Assembly: GCA_900319835.1 (NCBI GenBank) | Contig: ONPY01000013.1 | Location: forward strand, 1-33,222 | From: an uncultured Eubacteriales bacterium | Lineage (GTDB): Bacteria > Bacillota_A > Clostridia > Oscillospirales > Oscillospiraceae | Length of the DNA: 33,222 bases | Direction of reading: 5' to 3' | Shown here: positions 9,103 to 17,313 of the stretch, one piece after another | How the letters are laid out: every line of letters begins with the position of its first letter | Position numbering within the stretch: position 1 is the first letter of the stretch | The notes under the pieces: model-generated | Database searches by the model: none | The model's input: the letters and a program-made list of their open reading frames with translations, nothing else | What the model was told of the DNA's origin: nothing | Translations under genes and position numbers: made by a program

Positions 9103-9840
9103 TTAACCCAGCCAGGCCGTGATGGGGATGGCGGAGGCCATACCCACCAACAGGCTGATCGGCAGCGCGTAATCGTTCATCCACCGCCAGCCGAGCTTCT
9201 TGAGCGCGAGGGCGCAGAGCCCCATCATCAGCGCCGACACCAGCATCACCAGCGGCGCGATCAGGCCGGTCAGATCCCCGCGGAACACCCCGGCAAAGTT
9301 GCAGAACACATAGCCCAGAAAGGCGGAGATCATGCCGAGAAACATGGAGGCGGAGAAAATCTCGCCCCATTTCTTGTCCCGCTTTTCCAGGTTGATCATG
9401 CCGCCAATGAGCTTTTTTCCCACCACCGGCACCAGCCAGATGCCGGTCATGATGCCCATGGTCATCACCGCCGCCACCGTCACATACTCTGTGGCGGAGA
9501 GGCTCGAGACCTTGGCCCACTCCAGCCCCATGGCGCTGAGAGCGTTGGCCGCGGCGGGTGTCTCGTAGGTGATGGCGCCGACGACGCTCAGCCGCATCCA
9601 GGGCAGGGGAATGCCCAGCTTTTTCGACAGGCTGATGACGCTGATGACGATGGCGGTCGCCGGGGCAACGGTGAAAACGGCGGTGCCGATGACAATGCGC
9701 CTGAGCTTGTCCATGGGCATGCCGATCTCCTTGCCGCGCCGCCAGGCCTTGCGCAGAAAGTACACCGACTGCGCCAGCACGATCAGCACGATGATCCCGG
9801 CCAGCAGAAACAAAACCGGGTGGTTGACGTTGAATACCAT
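9103..9840 (-). CDS. DUF5058 family membrane protein
   Basis: A 245-residue membrane protein with six or seven hydrophobic segments. The beginning, NVNHPVLFLLAGIIVLIVLA followed by QSVYFLRKAWRRGKEIGM, is characteristic of the DUF5058 family as I remember it; no function is established for the family. The middle holds LSVVGAITYETPAAANALSA. Two ATG codons are possible (9846 and 9840); the second is chosen because AAAGGAGC stands at a proper distance from it and too close to the first. First gene of a minus-strand operon with a second membrane protein and an M20 peptidase, preceded by a 650-base gene-free region. No convincing -35 is seen; an AT-rich TATATT is at 9869-9864. Confidence 0.75.
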   Translation of the reverse strand: MVFNVNHPVLFLLAGIIVLIVLAQSVYFLRKAWRRGKEIGMPMDKLRRIVIGTAVFTVAPATAIVISVISLSKKLGIPLPWMRLSVVGAITYETPAAANALSAMGLEWAKVSSLSATEYVTVAAVMTMGIMTGIWLVPVVGKKLIGGMINLEKRDKKWGEIFSASMFLGMISAFLGYVFCNFAGVFRGDLTGLIAPLVMLVSALMMGLCALALKKLGWRWMNDYALPISLLVGMASAIPITAWLG

Positions 9841-10498
9841 GTGCATCCGCTCCTTTTGAAAAAAATATAGATTGATCTCCAAATATTTGCGTGTTCGCCG
9901 TGACCGACTTGCGCTAATCAAGACCCATTTCTTTCCTCTCGCGGAAAGAAACGGTTCTTCCGCCTTGCCGCAATGCCTCCGGCGGGCCTGCTTCGCGACA
10001 GCCCGCCAGAGGCGCGGCTGCGGATCAGGTGCTGCGCCTGCATCTGCCACCGGCAGCGGCTTGCGCCTGATCCAAGAAAGGCGACCAGAGGAAGTGTCCT
10101 CTGGACTCCACGCGAAAGCGGGGAGTCCAAGGGAGGAACCAGGGTCGCCGCTAGAGCAGTGAGGCGTGGGCGGTGCGCCCGCGTTTCGCTGACGCTCAAT
10201 CGTACTTCTGACCGGAATTTCGCCCCGCCTTAACCCGCGGCTCGTGTTCTTGGACCAGGCAGCGCTGCGGACGGCGCGGCGATCCGGCATGGACCTTGTA
10301 CCAGACCTGCACGGCGTTCGATATCCGCGCGCACAGGCTCAAACACTGCACAATGCTGCCCGCGTTTGGCGCCCTTTCTTTCTTCCACCGGGCGCGGCGC
10401 TATCTTTCTTTCGGCAAGACGAAAGAAAGATAGGGGGGCGCATTGCGCAGGGAACCTTTTCTGAACACGCAATCTCCGAGGGAAATAACGGATACTTT
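9841..10498. other. Gene-free, hairpin-rich region of 658 bases
   Basis: No reading frame here looks like protein. The stretch holds at least six strong inverted repeats in a row. They are TTTCTTTCC/GGAAAGAAA (9928-9951), GGCGGGC/GCCCGCC (9981-10007), GGATCAGG/CCTGATCC with an inner CTGCC/GGCAG (10022-10073), CCAGAGGA/TCCTCTGG (10085-10104), GGACTCC/GGAGTCC closed by CGC-GAAA-GCG (10103-10128), and a 14-bp stem CTATCTTTCTTTCG/CGAAAGAAAGATAG (10400-10433). GCGCCC/GGGCGC frames a further TTTCTTTC at 10368-10395. It may be a dispersed intergenic repeat, a structured RNA, or a long leader of the DUF5058 operon. Which strand is transcribed is unknown. Confidence 0.7.
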
Positions 10499-11722
10499 TT
10501 ACACCACCTGGAACAGGTAAAACTTCAGATAGTCTGTCTCCGGGACGTTCCACAGAATCGGGTGATCCGGGGCTTGCTGCCTGGCTTCGATCTGCCGCAG
10601 CTCCACGCCCGCGTCCTTTGCCGCCGCGCGCAGCATCTGGACAAACTTCTCCGAGGGCATGAAGTGGCTGCAGGAGGCGGTCGCAAAATACCCGCCCCGG
10701 GGCAGGGCCCGCAGCGCCCGAAGATTGATCTCCTTGTACCCCTTCTCCGCCCGGCCCACGGTCTTGCGCGATTTGGTGAAGGCCGGGGGATCGAGGATGA
10801 TGAAATCATACTCACCCTTCTTGAGATTCGGCAGCAGGTCGAACACGTCCGCCGCCAGAAAGTCCATGTTTTCCTCCAGCCCATTGCGCCTGGCGTTTTC
10901 CTCTGCCATGCGGATGGCGCTCTCGGAGATATCCACCGCCGTCACATGCGCGGCCCCGCCTTTGGCCGCGTTGAGGGCAAAGGAGCCGGTGTGGGTAAAG
11001 CAGTCCAGCACCCGGCGGCCTCTGGCCAGCCGCGCCACAGCCAGGCGGTTGTACTTCTGGTCCAGGAAGAAGCCGGTCTTCTGACCGTTTTCCACATCCA
11101 CCCGATAATAGATCCCGTTTTCACAGATCTCGGTGACAGGGCTCGCAGGCATGTCCTCCCCGGGCAGGGGATACCAGCCCTTGAACTGCTCCAGCCCCTC
11201 GAGAGCACGGATGGCGACGTCGTTGCGCTCAAAGATGCCGTCGATCTGCTGACCGTCTGCGCGCAGAACCTCCACAATCAGGGGAAAAACCAAATCTTTG
11301 ATGCGCTCAATCCCCACCGAGAGGGTCTGAATTGACAAAAGATTGGAGAAACGGTCCACCGTGAGCCCGGGGAAACCGTCTGCCTCGCCGAAGATTACCC
11401 GGCAGCAGCCCAGGTCCTCCGCCCCCAGCACGGTCTTGCGGTAGTCCCAGGCGTACTGAATGCGGCGGCGCCAGAAGGCTTCGTCGAAGCGATCGTTCGC
11501 GTTGCGGGAGACGAGGCGCAGGCCGATCTTGCTCTCCCGGCTGTAAAAGCCGGTACCCAGATAGCTTCCGCCCTCGCTCACCGCGTCGCAGAGCGCGCCG
11601 TTTTCCGGCTCTTCGCTCTTGGTGAGGATCTCCTCGGCGTAAATCCAGGGGTGGCCCTCCCCGACCCAGCGGGCGCCTTTTTTCGTGATGGTGAACAGGG
11701 GATACTCCCGAGCCTGCTTCAT
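10499..11722 (-). CDS. rlmI: Class I SAM-dependent rRNA methyltransferase, RlmI-like
   Basis: A 407-residue enzyme of the COG1092 type, which methylates a cytosine C5 of 23S rRNA in the RlmI branch. The N-terminal PUA domain contains GHPWIYAEEI. The linking domain has VDRFSNLLSIQ and NGQKTGFFLDQKYNR. The Rossmann domain has the SAM motif LDCFTHTGSFALNAA, the acidic VDIS, the motif DFIILDPPAFTKSRK and the late ASCSHFM with the presumed catalytic Cys. The start at 11722 follows GAGGAAAG; the longer frame to 11788 runs through the promoter. It is transcribed away from the CNNM genes. Exact target base is not proven. Confidence 0.85.
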   Translation of the reverse strand: MKQAREYPLFTITKKGARWVGEGHPWIYAEEILTKSEEPENGALCDAVSEGGSYLGTGFYSRESKIGLRLVSRNANDRFDEAFWRRRIQYAWDYRKTVLGAEDLGCCRVIFGEADGFPGLTVDRFSNLLSIQTLSVGIERIKDLVFPLIVEVLRADGQQIDGIFERNDVAIRALEGLEQFKGWYPLPGEDMPASPVTEICENGIYYRVDVENGQKTGFFLDQKYNRLAVARLARGRRVLDCFTHTGSFALNAAKGGAAHVTAVDISESAIRMAEENARRNGLEENMDFLAADVFDLLPNLKKGEYDFIILDPPAFTKSRKTVGRAEKGYKEINLRALRALPRGGYFATASCSHFMPSEKFVQMLRAAAKDAGVELRQIEARQQAPDHPILWNVPETDYLKFYLFQVV

Positions 11723-11753
11723 GTTGCTTTCCTCACAAACATAAGATAACAAA

Positions 11754-11759
11754 ATTATA
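11754..11759 (-). promoter_or_regulatory. Extended -10 promoter of the methyltransferase gene
   Basis: On the minus strand TGG-TATAAT gives a perfect extended -10 (11759-11754). The -35 region is poor (TGTTCT at 17 bases). Divergent from the CNNM promoter about 50 bases away. Confidence 0.55.
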
Positions 11760-11809
11760 CCACACTGCCGCGCGAAAGAACAGAGCAAAAGAAAAAACAG
11801 TCCGCACGA

Positions 11810-11838
11810 TTGACGGAGGGAAAACGGCGTGATATATT
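11810..11838 (+). promoter_or_regulatory. Sigma-A promoter of the CNNM operon
   Basis: TTGACG (11810-11815), 17 bases, TATATT (11833-11838). An AT-rich tract and AAGGAG follow. Confidence 0.75.
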
Positions 11839-11878
11839 ATATTTTAATTTTGTATTTAAAGGAGATGTGAATCCCATT

Positions 11879-13159
11879 ATGGAGGACGGCAGTCGATTGC
11901 CATTTCTCTGTGCGGTGCTGCTTTTGTTCTGCGCCATGTACTTTGCCGTGGCGGAGACCTCGTTTGCTTCCGCCTCCCGCACCCGCCTGCGCATGGCGGA
12001 GGAGCGGGGAGACGGCCGGGCCAAAAAGGCCCTCTATGTCCTGGACCACTTTGACCAGGCCATCAGTGCGATCCTGGTCGGCACCAACATCGTGCATGTT
12101 TCCACCGCAGCTCTGGTCACCCTGGGCGTTACCCGCCGCTGGGGGCTGAGCGCGGTTTCCGTCAGCACGCTCATCACCACGGGCGTGGTGTTCTTTGCCG
12201 GGGAAATGCTCCCCAAGAGCGTGGCAAAAAAATACAGCGACAAGCTGGCTCTCTCCACCGCCGGCCTGCTGGTCTTTTTCATGAAGCTCTTTTCCCCGGT
12301 CACCGCCTTCCTGACCTGGCTGGGCGGCACGGTGTCGAAGCTCGCCCCCGGCGACGTGGAGAAATCCGTCACTGAGGAGGAGCTCTATGACATCATCGAG
12401 GACATGACCGAGGAGGGCAGCCTCGACGAGGAGCAGGGGGATCTCATCTCCTCCGCCTTGCAGTTCGGGGACGTGACGGTGGAAAACGTGCTGACGCCCC
12501 GGGTGGACATGGTGGCCCTGGATATCCGCAGCAGTCACGAGGAGATCCTCGACTGCATCAAGACCACCACTCACAGCCGCCTCCCCGTCTACGAGGGGAG
12601 CATCGACCACATCATCGGCATCCTGCAGATCCGCAAATACATCAAGGCCTATCTCCGCGAGGGGAAGGATCTGGACATCCGCCCGCTGCTGGATGAGGTG
12701 TTCTTTATCCACCAGAGCATGAACATCGACGAGCTGCTGCCCGTCATGTCCAAGCGCAAGCACAACCTGGCCGTGGTCACCGACAACTACGGCGGCACGC
12801 TGGGCCTTGTGACGGTGGAGGACATTCTGGAGGAGCTGGTGGGCGAGATCTGGGACGAGGACGACATCGTTGAGGAGCCCATCGTGGAGATCTCCGAGGG
12901 CGTGTTTGAGGTGGACGCGGAGGAATCCGTTACCGACGTCTTTGAGCGCCTGGGCTACGAGGATCCCGAGGGGGACGAGGAGCTGGTCAACACCCTCATG
13001 GGCGAGTGGGCCTATGAGCGCTTCGCCGCCATCCCCAAGGCCGGGGACCACTTTGCCTACCACCGGGTCTCCGTCACGGTCTCCAGCATGGACCACAACC
13101 GCATCCTGAAGCTGCGCGTGACCCTGCTGCCGGAATCGGAAGGGGGTGAGACGGCGTGA
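11879..13159 (+). CDS. CNNM/CorC (HlyC) family membrane protein, first paralogue
   Basis: A 426-residue member of the family linked to Mg2+ (or Co2+) transport and formerly called hemolysin C. The DUF21/CNNM membrane domain (about residues 8-150) includes FAVAETSFASASRTRLRM and GEMLPKSVAKKY. Two CBS domains follow (NVLTPRVDMVALD, HSRLPVYEGSIDHIIGIL; KRKHNLAVVTDNYGGTLG, VTVEDILEELVGEIWDED), then the C-terminal CorC/HlyC domain. The ATG at 11879 is used although AAGGAG is 14 bases away; the upstream reading lies over the promoter. The last four bases overlap the GTG of the next gene. Confidence 0.88.
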   Translation: MEDGSRLPFLCAVLLLFCAMYFAVAETSFASASRTRLRMAEERGDGRAKKALYVLDHFDQAISAILVGTNIVHVSTAALVTLGVTRRWGLSAVSVSTLITTGVVFFAGEMLPKSVAKKYSDKLALSTAGLLVFFMKLFSPVTAFLTWLGGTVSKLAPGDVEKSVTEEELYDIIEDMTEEGSLDEEQGDLISSALQFGDVTVENVLTPRVDMVALDIRSSHEEILDCIKTTTHSRLPVYEGSIDHIIGILQIRKYIKAYLREGKDLDIRPLLDEVFFIHQSMNIDELLPVMSKRKHNLAVVTDNYGGTLGLVTVEDILEELVGEIWDEDDIVEEPIVEISEGVFEVDAEESVTDVFERLGYEDPEGDEELVNTLMGEWAYERFAAIPKAGDHFAYHRVSVTVSSMDHNRILKLRVTLLPESEGGETA

Positions 13160-14427
13160 GCATCTCCCTGGTTGTGATCGGCATTTTGCTGTTGATCTGC
13201 TTCTCCGCCTTCTCATCGGCCGCCGAAATGGCCTACTCCTCCTGCAACCTCCTCCGTCTGGAAAATCTGCGGGACGAGGGCTCAAAGCGCGCCGCGGTGG
13301 CGGTGAAGATCACCTCCCGCTTTGATGACGCGCTCTCCACCATCCTCATCGGCAATAACCTGGCCAACATCGGCGCCTCCTCTCTGGTGTCGGTGCTGGT
13401 GATCCTGCTGACCGGGGGTGACTCGCTCACCTGGCTCGGCACCCTGATCCTCACCGTCGTCATCATCATCTTCGGCGAGAGCATCCCGAAGATCTGCGCC
13501 AAGAAGAGCGCCAACCGTCTGTCCCTGCGCTTTGCCTATGTGCTGCGCTTCCTGATGACGCTGCTCTATCCCGTGGTCTGGATCGTGGTCAAGCTCATCT
13601 CGCTTTTGACCTTCTGGCTCAAGGAGGAGCACGACGAGACGGCCGACGAGGCCGTGGAGGAGCTGCACTCCATCATCGAGACCGCCGAGGACGAGCAGGT
13701 CCTGGACGAGGACCAGTCGGAACTGCTGCGCTCCGCCATCGATTTCTCCGAAATCTCCGCCATGGAGGTCATGACCGCCCGCGTGGACGTGGAGGCCATC
13801 GATATCGAGGACAGCTGGGACGAGATCGTCGCCGCCGTGGAGCGGTCCTCCTTCTCCCGACTGCCGGTGTATGAGGGCAGTGTCGACAACATCATCGGTG
13901 TGCTGTACCTCAATCGCTTCCTCAAGGCCCTGGCCGACGGAGGCGAGGTGGATGTGCGCGCGCTGCTGATGCCGCCCTGCTATGTCTACAAGACCATGAA
14001 GCTGCCGGCGGTGCTCAGCCAGCTCAGACGGGCCAAACAGCACCTGGCCGTGGTGACGGACGAATACGGCGGCACCCTGGGCGTGCTCTCGATGGAGGAC
14101 GTGCTCGAGCAGATCGTCGGCGACATCTGGGATGACAACGACGAGGTGGAGCCGGAGGTGGTCTGCCGCACCGAGGGCGAGTACGAGCTGGACGGCGCCA
14201 TGATGCTCTCCGAACTGGAGGAGCTGCTGGGGCTCCCGGAGGACGCCATCGAGGCCGAGAGCAGCACCGTGGGCGGCTGGACGCTGGAGAGCTTCGGCGG
14301 CTTCCCGAAGGAGGGCGACAGCTTTGCCTGGCGGAACATCCGCGTGACCGTGCTGGAGATGTCCGACGGCCGCCGGGTCGACAAGGTCCTCGTCAAGCGC
14401 GAGGAAGAAACGGAAAAGGACGAATAA
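13156..14427 (+). CDS. CNNM/CorC (HlyC) family membrane protein, second paralogue
   Basis: A 423-residue protein with the same order of domains as the gene before it. The DUF21 membrane domain has FSAFSSAAEMAYSSCNLLRL, GNNLANIGASSLVSV and GESIPKICAKKSANRLSL. The CBS pair has AMEVMTARVDVEAID, FSRLPVYEGSVDNIIGVLYL, KQHLAVVTDEYGGTLGVLSM and EDVLEQIVGDIWDDNDE. A CorC/HlyC C-terminal domain ends the chain. It starts at GTG in a GTGA overlap with the stop of the first paralogue, with GGGGGTGAG as ribosome site. The two are about one third to one half alike by eye, so they are an old duplication and may act as a heterodimer. A terminator follows. Confidence 0.88.
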   Translation: MSISLVVIGILLLICFSAFSSAAEMAYSSCNLLRLENLRDEGSKRAAVAVKITSRFDDALSTILIGNNLANIGASSLVSVLVILLTGGDSLTWLGTLILTVVIIIFGESIPKICAKKSANRLSLRFAYVLRFLMTLLYPVVWIVVKLISLLTFWLKEEHDETADEAVEELHSIIETAEDEQVLDEDQSELLRSAIDFSEISAMEVMTARVDVEAIDIEDSWDEIVAAVERSSFSRLPVYEGSVDNIIGVLYLNRFLKALADGGEVDVRALLMPPCYVYKTMKLPAVLSQLRRAKQHLAVVTDEYGGTLGVLSMEDVLEQIVGDIWDDNDEVEPEVVCRTEGEYELDGAMMLSELEELLGLPEDAIEAESSTVGGWTLESFGGFPKEGDSFAWRNIRVTVLEMSDGRRVDKVLVKREEETEKDE

Positions 14428-14446
14428 ATTCAGAATAATATGCATA

Positions 14447-14482
14447 GCCGCGGACTCCTAAACCAGGGAGCCCGCGGTTTTT
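14447..14482 (+). terminator. Rho-independent terminator of the CNNM operon
   Basis: CCGCGG-A-CTCC (14448-14458) pairs with GGAG-C-CCGCGG (14467-14477), one mismatch, followed by TTTTT (14478-14482). Confidence 0.85.
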
Positions 14483-14565
14483 CATGCGCGCAAAAGGAAG
14501 AAGGGAAGCGGGCGGGGACTTTCGCACAAAAAGCCGGAAGGAGTGGACGACGAGGCTGGTGAAAT

Positions 14566-14627
14566 TGAATGAAAATCCAAAAACATGGGAATGCGGCCTT
14601 GACGAGATCCGAATAAAAGAGTATAAA
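14566..14627 (+). promoter_or_regulatory. argG promoter with upstream ArgR box
   Basis: TTGACG (14599-14604), 17 bases, TATAAA (14622-14627) form a good sigma-A promoter. At 14566-14579 TGAAT-GAAA-ATCCA is the ARG-box palindrome TGAAT-N4-ATTCA with one mismatch, just upstream of the -35. A weaker CGAATAAAATTTG lies at 14641-14653. Repression by an ArgR/AhrC-type regulator with arginine is expected; the regulator is not in the window. Confidence 0.6.
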
Positions 14628-14670
14628 TATACACATCAAACGAATAAAATTTGCTCAGGAGGCAATTGCC

Positions 14671-15891
14671 ATGAATAAAAATGAAATCAAGAAGATCGTC
14701 CTCGCCTATTCCGGCGGCCTGGATACCTCGGTCATCATCCCCTGGCTGAAGGAGAATTACAACAACCCCGAGATCATCGCCGTGGCCGGCAACGTGGGCC
14801 AGGTGGGCGAGCTGGACGGCCTGGAGGAGAAGGCCATCAAGACCGGCGCCAGCAAGTTCTACTCCCTGGATCTGGCCGATGAGATGGTCAACGACGTGAT
14901 CATCCCCTCCATGCAGGCCGGCGCCATCTACGAGGATTACCTGCTGGGCACCGCCTTCGCCCGGCCCATCATCGCCAAAGGCCTGGTGGAGATCGCCCTG
15001 AAAGAGAGGGCGGACGCCATCGCCCACGGCTGCACCGGCAAGGGCAACGACCAGGTCCGCTTTGAGCTGGCCATCAAGCACTTTGCCCCCACCATGAAGG
15101 TCATCGCCCCCTGGCGCGAGTGGTCCATCAAATCCCGTGAGGAGGAGATCGACTACGCCGAGGCGCACAACGTACCCCTGAAGATCAACCGCGAGACCAA
15201 CTACTCCAAGGACAAAAACCTCTGGCACCTCAGCCACGAGGGGCTGGATCTGGAGGACCCCTGGAACGAGCCGCAGTACGAGAAAGAGGGCTTTTTGGAG
15301 ATGTCCGTCAGCCCCCTGCAGGCGCCCGATGAGGCCGAGTATGTGACGCTGGACTTTGAACAGGGCGTGCCGGTTGCCCTCAACGGCGAGAAGATGAGCG
15401 CTACCGACATCATCTGGAAGCTCAACGCGCTCGGCGGCAAGCACGGCATCGGCCTGCTCGACATCGTGGAGAACCGTCTGGTCGGCATGAAGTGCCGCGG
15501 CGTCTATGAGACCCCGGGCGGCACGATCCTCTACAAGGCGCATGCGGCGCTGGAGACCCTGTGCCTGGATAAAATGACGGCCCACAAAAAGCAGGAGCTG
15601 AGCGTCTGCTTTGCAGAGCTCATCTACAACGGCCTGTGGTTCTCGCCCCTGCGCAAGGCCCTCTCCGCTTTTGTTACCGAGACGCAGAAGACCGTCACCG
15701 GCACGGTCAAGCTCAAGCTCTACAAGGGCAATGTGCTCAAGGCCGGCATCCAGAGCCCCTACTCCCTGTATTCTGAGAACATCGCCACTTTTGGCGAGAG
15801 CGACTACGACCAGGCCCAGGCCGCGGGCTTCATCAATCTCTGGGGCCTGCCCACCCAGGTCCAGGCACTGATGGAAAAAGGACTTCTGTAA
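14671..15891 (+). CDS. argG: Argininosuccinate synthase
   Basis: ArgG joins citrulline and aspartate with ATP to argininosuccinate. The 406-residue protein has the pyrophosphatase loop AYSGGLDTS at residues 12-20, the [14 protein letters not shown] motif, and the citrulline and aspartate binding region [18 protein letters not shown]. Length is the normal 400-410. CAGGAGGCAATTGCC leads into the ATG. It is the first gene of the arginine block and is followed after 42 bases by argH. Confidence 0.97.
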   Translation: MNKNEIKKIVLAYSGGLDTSVIIPWLKENYNNPEIIAVAGNVGQVGELDGLEEKAIKTGASKFYSLDLADEMVNDVIIPSMQAGAIYEDYLLGTAFARPIIAKGLVEIALKERADAIAHGCTGKGNDQVRFELAIKHFAPTMKVIAPWREWSIKSREEEIDYAEAHNVPLKINRETNYSKDKNLWHLSHEGLDLEDPWNEPQYEKEGFLEMSVSPLQAPDEAEYVTLDFEQGVPVALNGEKMSATDIIWKLNALGGKHGIGLLDIVENRLVGMKCRGVYETPGGTILYKAHAALETLCLDKMTAHKKQELSVCFAELIYNGLWFSPLRKALSAFVTETQKTVTGTVKLKLYKGNVLKAGIQSPYSLYSENIATFGESDYDQAQAAGFINLWGLPTQVQALMEKGLL

Positions 15892-15933
15892 AAGAGCTTC
15901 CCCTCAATGGGGCCTGTAAGGAAAGGATTCGAT

Positions 15934-17313
15934 ATGAACAAGCTGTGGGCGGGGAGATACGAACAGGAGACGGCGAAGCTGGCAGACGACTTCAATTCCT
16001 CCATCTCCTTTGACAGCCGCATGTATAAAGAGGATATCACCGGTTCCATGGCCCACGCGGCCATGCTGGGCGCCAGGGGCATCCTCACCCAGGACGAGGC
16101 CGCGCAGCTCATCGACGGGCTGCAGGGCATCCTGGAGGAGCTGCAGAGCGGGGCGCTCGTCATCGACCCCGACGCCGAGGACATCCACATGTTTGTCGAG
16201 CAGGTGCTGACCGGGCGCCTCGGAGACCTGGGCAAAAAGCTCCACACCGCCCGCAGCCGCAACGACCAGGTGGCGCTGGACTTCCGCCTCTATCTCCGGG
16301 GGGAGATCGACGAGCTCACCGAGGCCACCAGGACCCTGGCCCAGGTGCTGACAGACAAGGCGGAGGAATACAAAGCGGCCATCATGCCGGGCTACACCCA
16401 CCTGCAGCGGGCCCAGCCCATCACCTTCGGCCACCAGCTGATGGCCTATGTGTTCATGCTGCTGCGGGATCTGGGCAGACTCGCCGACTGCCGCAAGCGG
16501 CTGAACTTCTCGCCCATCGGGTGCTGCGCTCTGGCGGGCACCACCTATGACACCGACCGGGAGATGGAGGCCAGGGCCCTGGGCTTTGACGGGGTGTGTC
16601 TCAACTCCATCGACGGGGTGTCCGACAGGGACTTTGCCGTGGAGCTCTGTGCCGCGGCCAGTACCGAGATGATGCATCTGTCGCGCCTGGCTGAGGAGCT
16701 GATCCTCTGGTCGAGCTGGGAGTTTCAGTTCATCGAGCTGCCGGACGCCTACACCACCGGCTCTTCCATCATGCCACAGAAGAAAAACCCCGACATGGCC
16801 GAGCTGGTCCGGGGTAAGACCGGGCGGGTCTACGGCGATCTGATGGGCCTGCTCACCGTGCTCAAGGGTCTGCCGCTGGCCTACAACAAGGACATGCAGG
16901 AGGACAAGGAGGGCGTCTTTGACGCCGTGGATACCCTGAAAAATTGCCTGAACGTGATGGCGGGGATGCTCCCCGGCATGAAGGCCAGAACGGACAAAAT
17001 GCGCAAGGCGGCGCTGGAGGGCTTCATCAATGCCACCGACCTTGCCGACTATCTGGTGGAAAAGGGTCTGCCCTTCCGCAGCGCCTATAAGCTCTCCGGC
17101 CAGCTTGTGGCGGCGTGCATCCGCAAGGGAAAGACGCTGGAGGATCTGAGCCTGGAGGACTACCGGGCGGTATCACCGCTGATCGGGGCGGATGTGTACA
17201 GGGCCATCGACCTGGACGCCTGCGTCGAGCGGCGCACCAGTCTGGGGGGCACGGCGGTGCCCTCGGTGGAGAAGCAGATCGCGGCGGCGCGTGAGGCGAT
17301 GGGAAAGCTATGA
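15934..17313 (+). CDS. argH: Argininosuccinate lyase
   Basis: ArgH splits argininosuccinate into arginine and fumarate. The 459-residue protein starts MNKLWAGRYEQ and carries TARSRNDQVALDFRLYLR, the helical PGYTHLQRAQP, and the fumarase/lyase signature GSSIMPQKKNPD at residues 276-287 with the mobile catalytic Ser. The ATG at 15934 has GGAAAGGA six bases before it, so the nine residues upstream in frame are dropped. Its stop overlaps the start of the M20D gene by four bases (ATGA), so they are coupled. Confidence 0.97.
   Translation: MNKLWAGRYEQETAKLADDFNSSISFDSRMYKEDITGSMAHAAMLGARGILTQDEAAQLIDGLQGILEELQSGALVIDPDAEDIHMFVEQVLTGRLGDLGKKLHTARSRNDQVALDFRLYLRGEIDELTEATRTLAQVLTDKAEEYKAAIMPGYTHLQRAQPITFGHQLMAYVFMLLRDLGRLADCRKRLNFSPIGCCALAGTTYDTDREMEARALGFDGVCLNSIDGVSDRDFAVELCAAASTEMMHLSRLAEELILWSSWEFQFIELPDAYTTGSSIMPQKKNPDMAELVRGKTGRVYGDLMGLLTVLKGLPLAYNKDMQEDKEGVFDAVDTLKNCLNVMAGMLPGMKARTDKMRKAALEGFINATDLADYLVEKGLPFRSAYKLSGQLVAACIRKGKTLEDLSLEDYRAVSPLIGADVYRAIDLDACVERRTSLGGTAVPSVEKQIAAAREAMGKL

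Noticed and set aside
7069..9870. Open frame of 933 codons on the plus strand opposite the M20/DUF5058 operon
   Set aside because: His/Gly/Asp-rich shadow of the minus-strand genes, whose motifs and ribosome sites are clear.
9872..10233. Several small frames in the hairpin region
   Set aside because: Composition is Arg/Ala/Gly/Ser-rich, starts lack ribosome sites, and the stretch is full of inverted repeats.
9928..10433. CRISPR array
   Set aside because: Repeats are inverted and different from each other, not regularly spaced direct repeats.
14641..14653. Second ARG box upstream of argG
   Set aside because: CGAATAAAATTTG matches the TGAAT-N4-ATTCA pattern too poorly to be listed as its own site.
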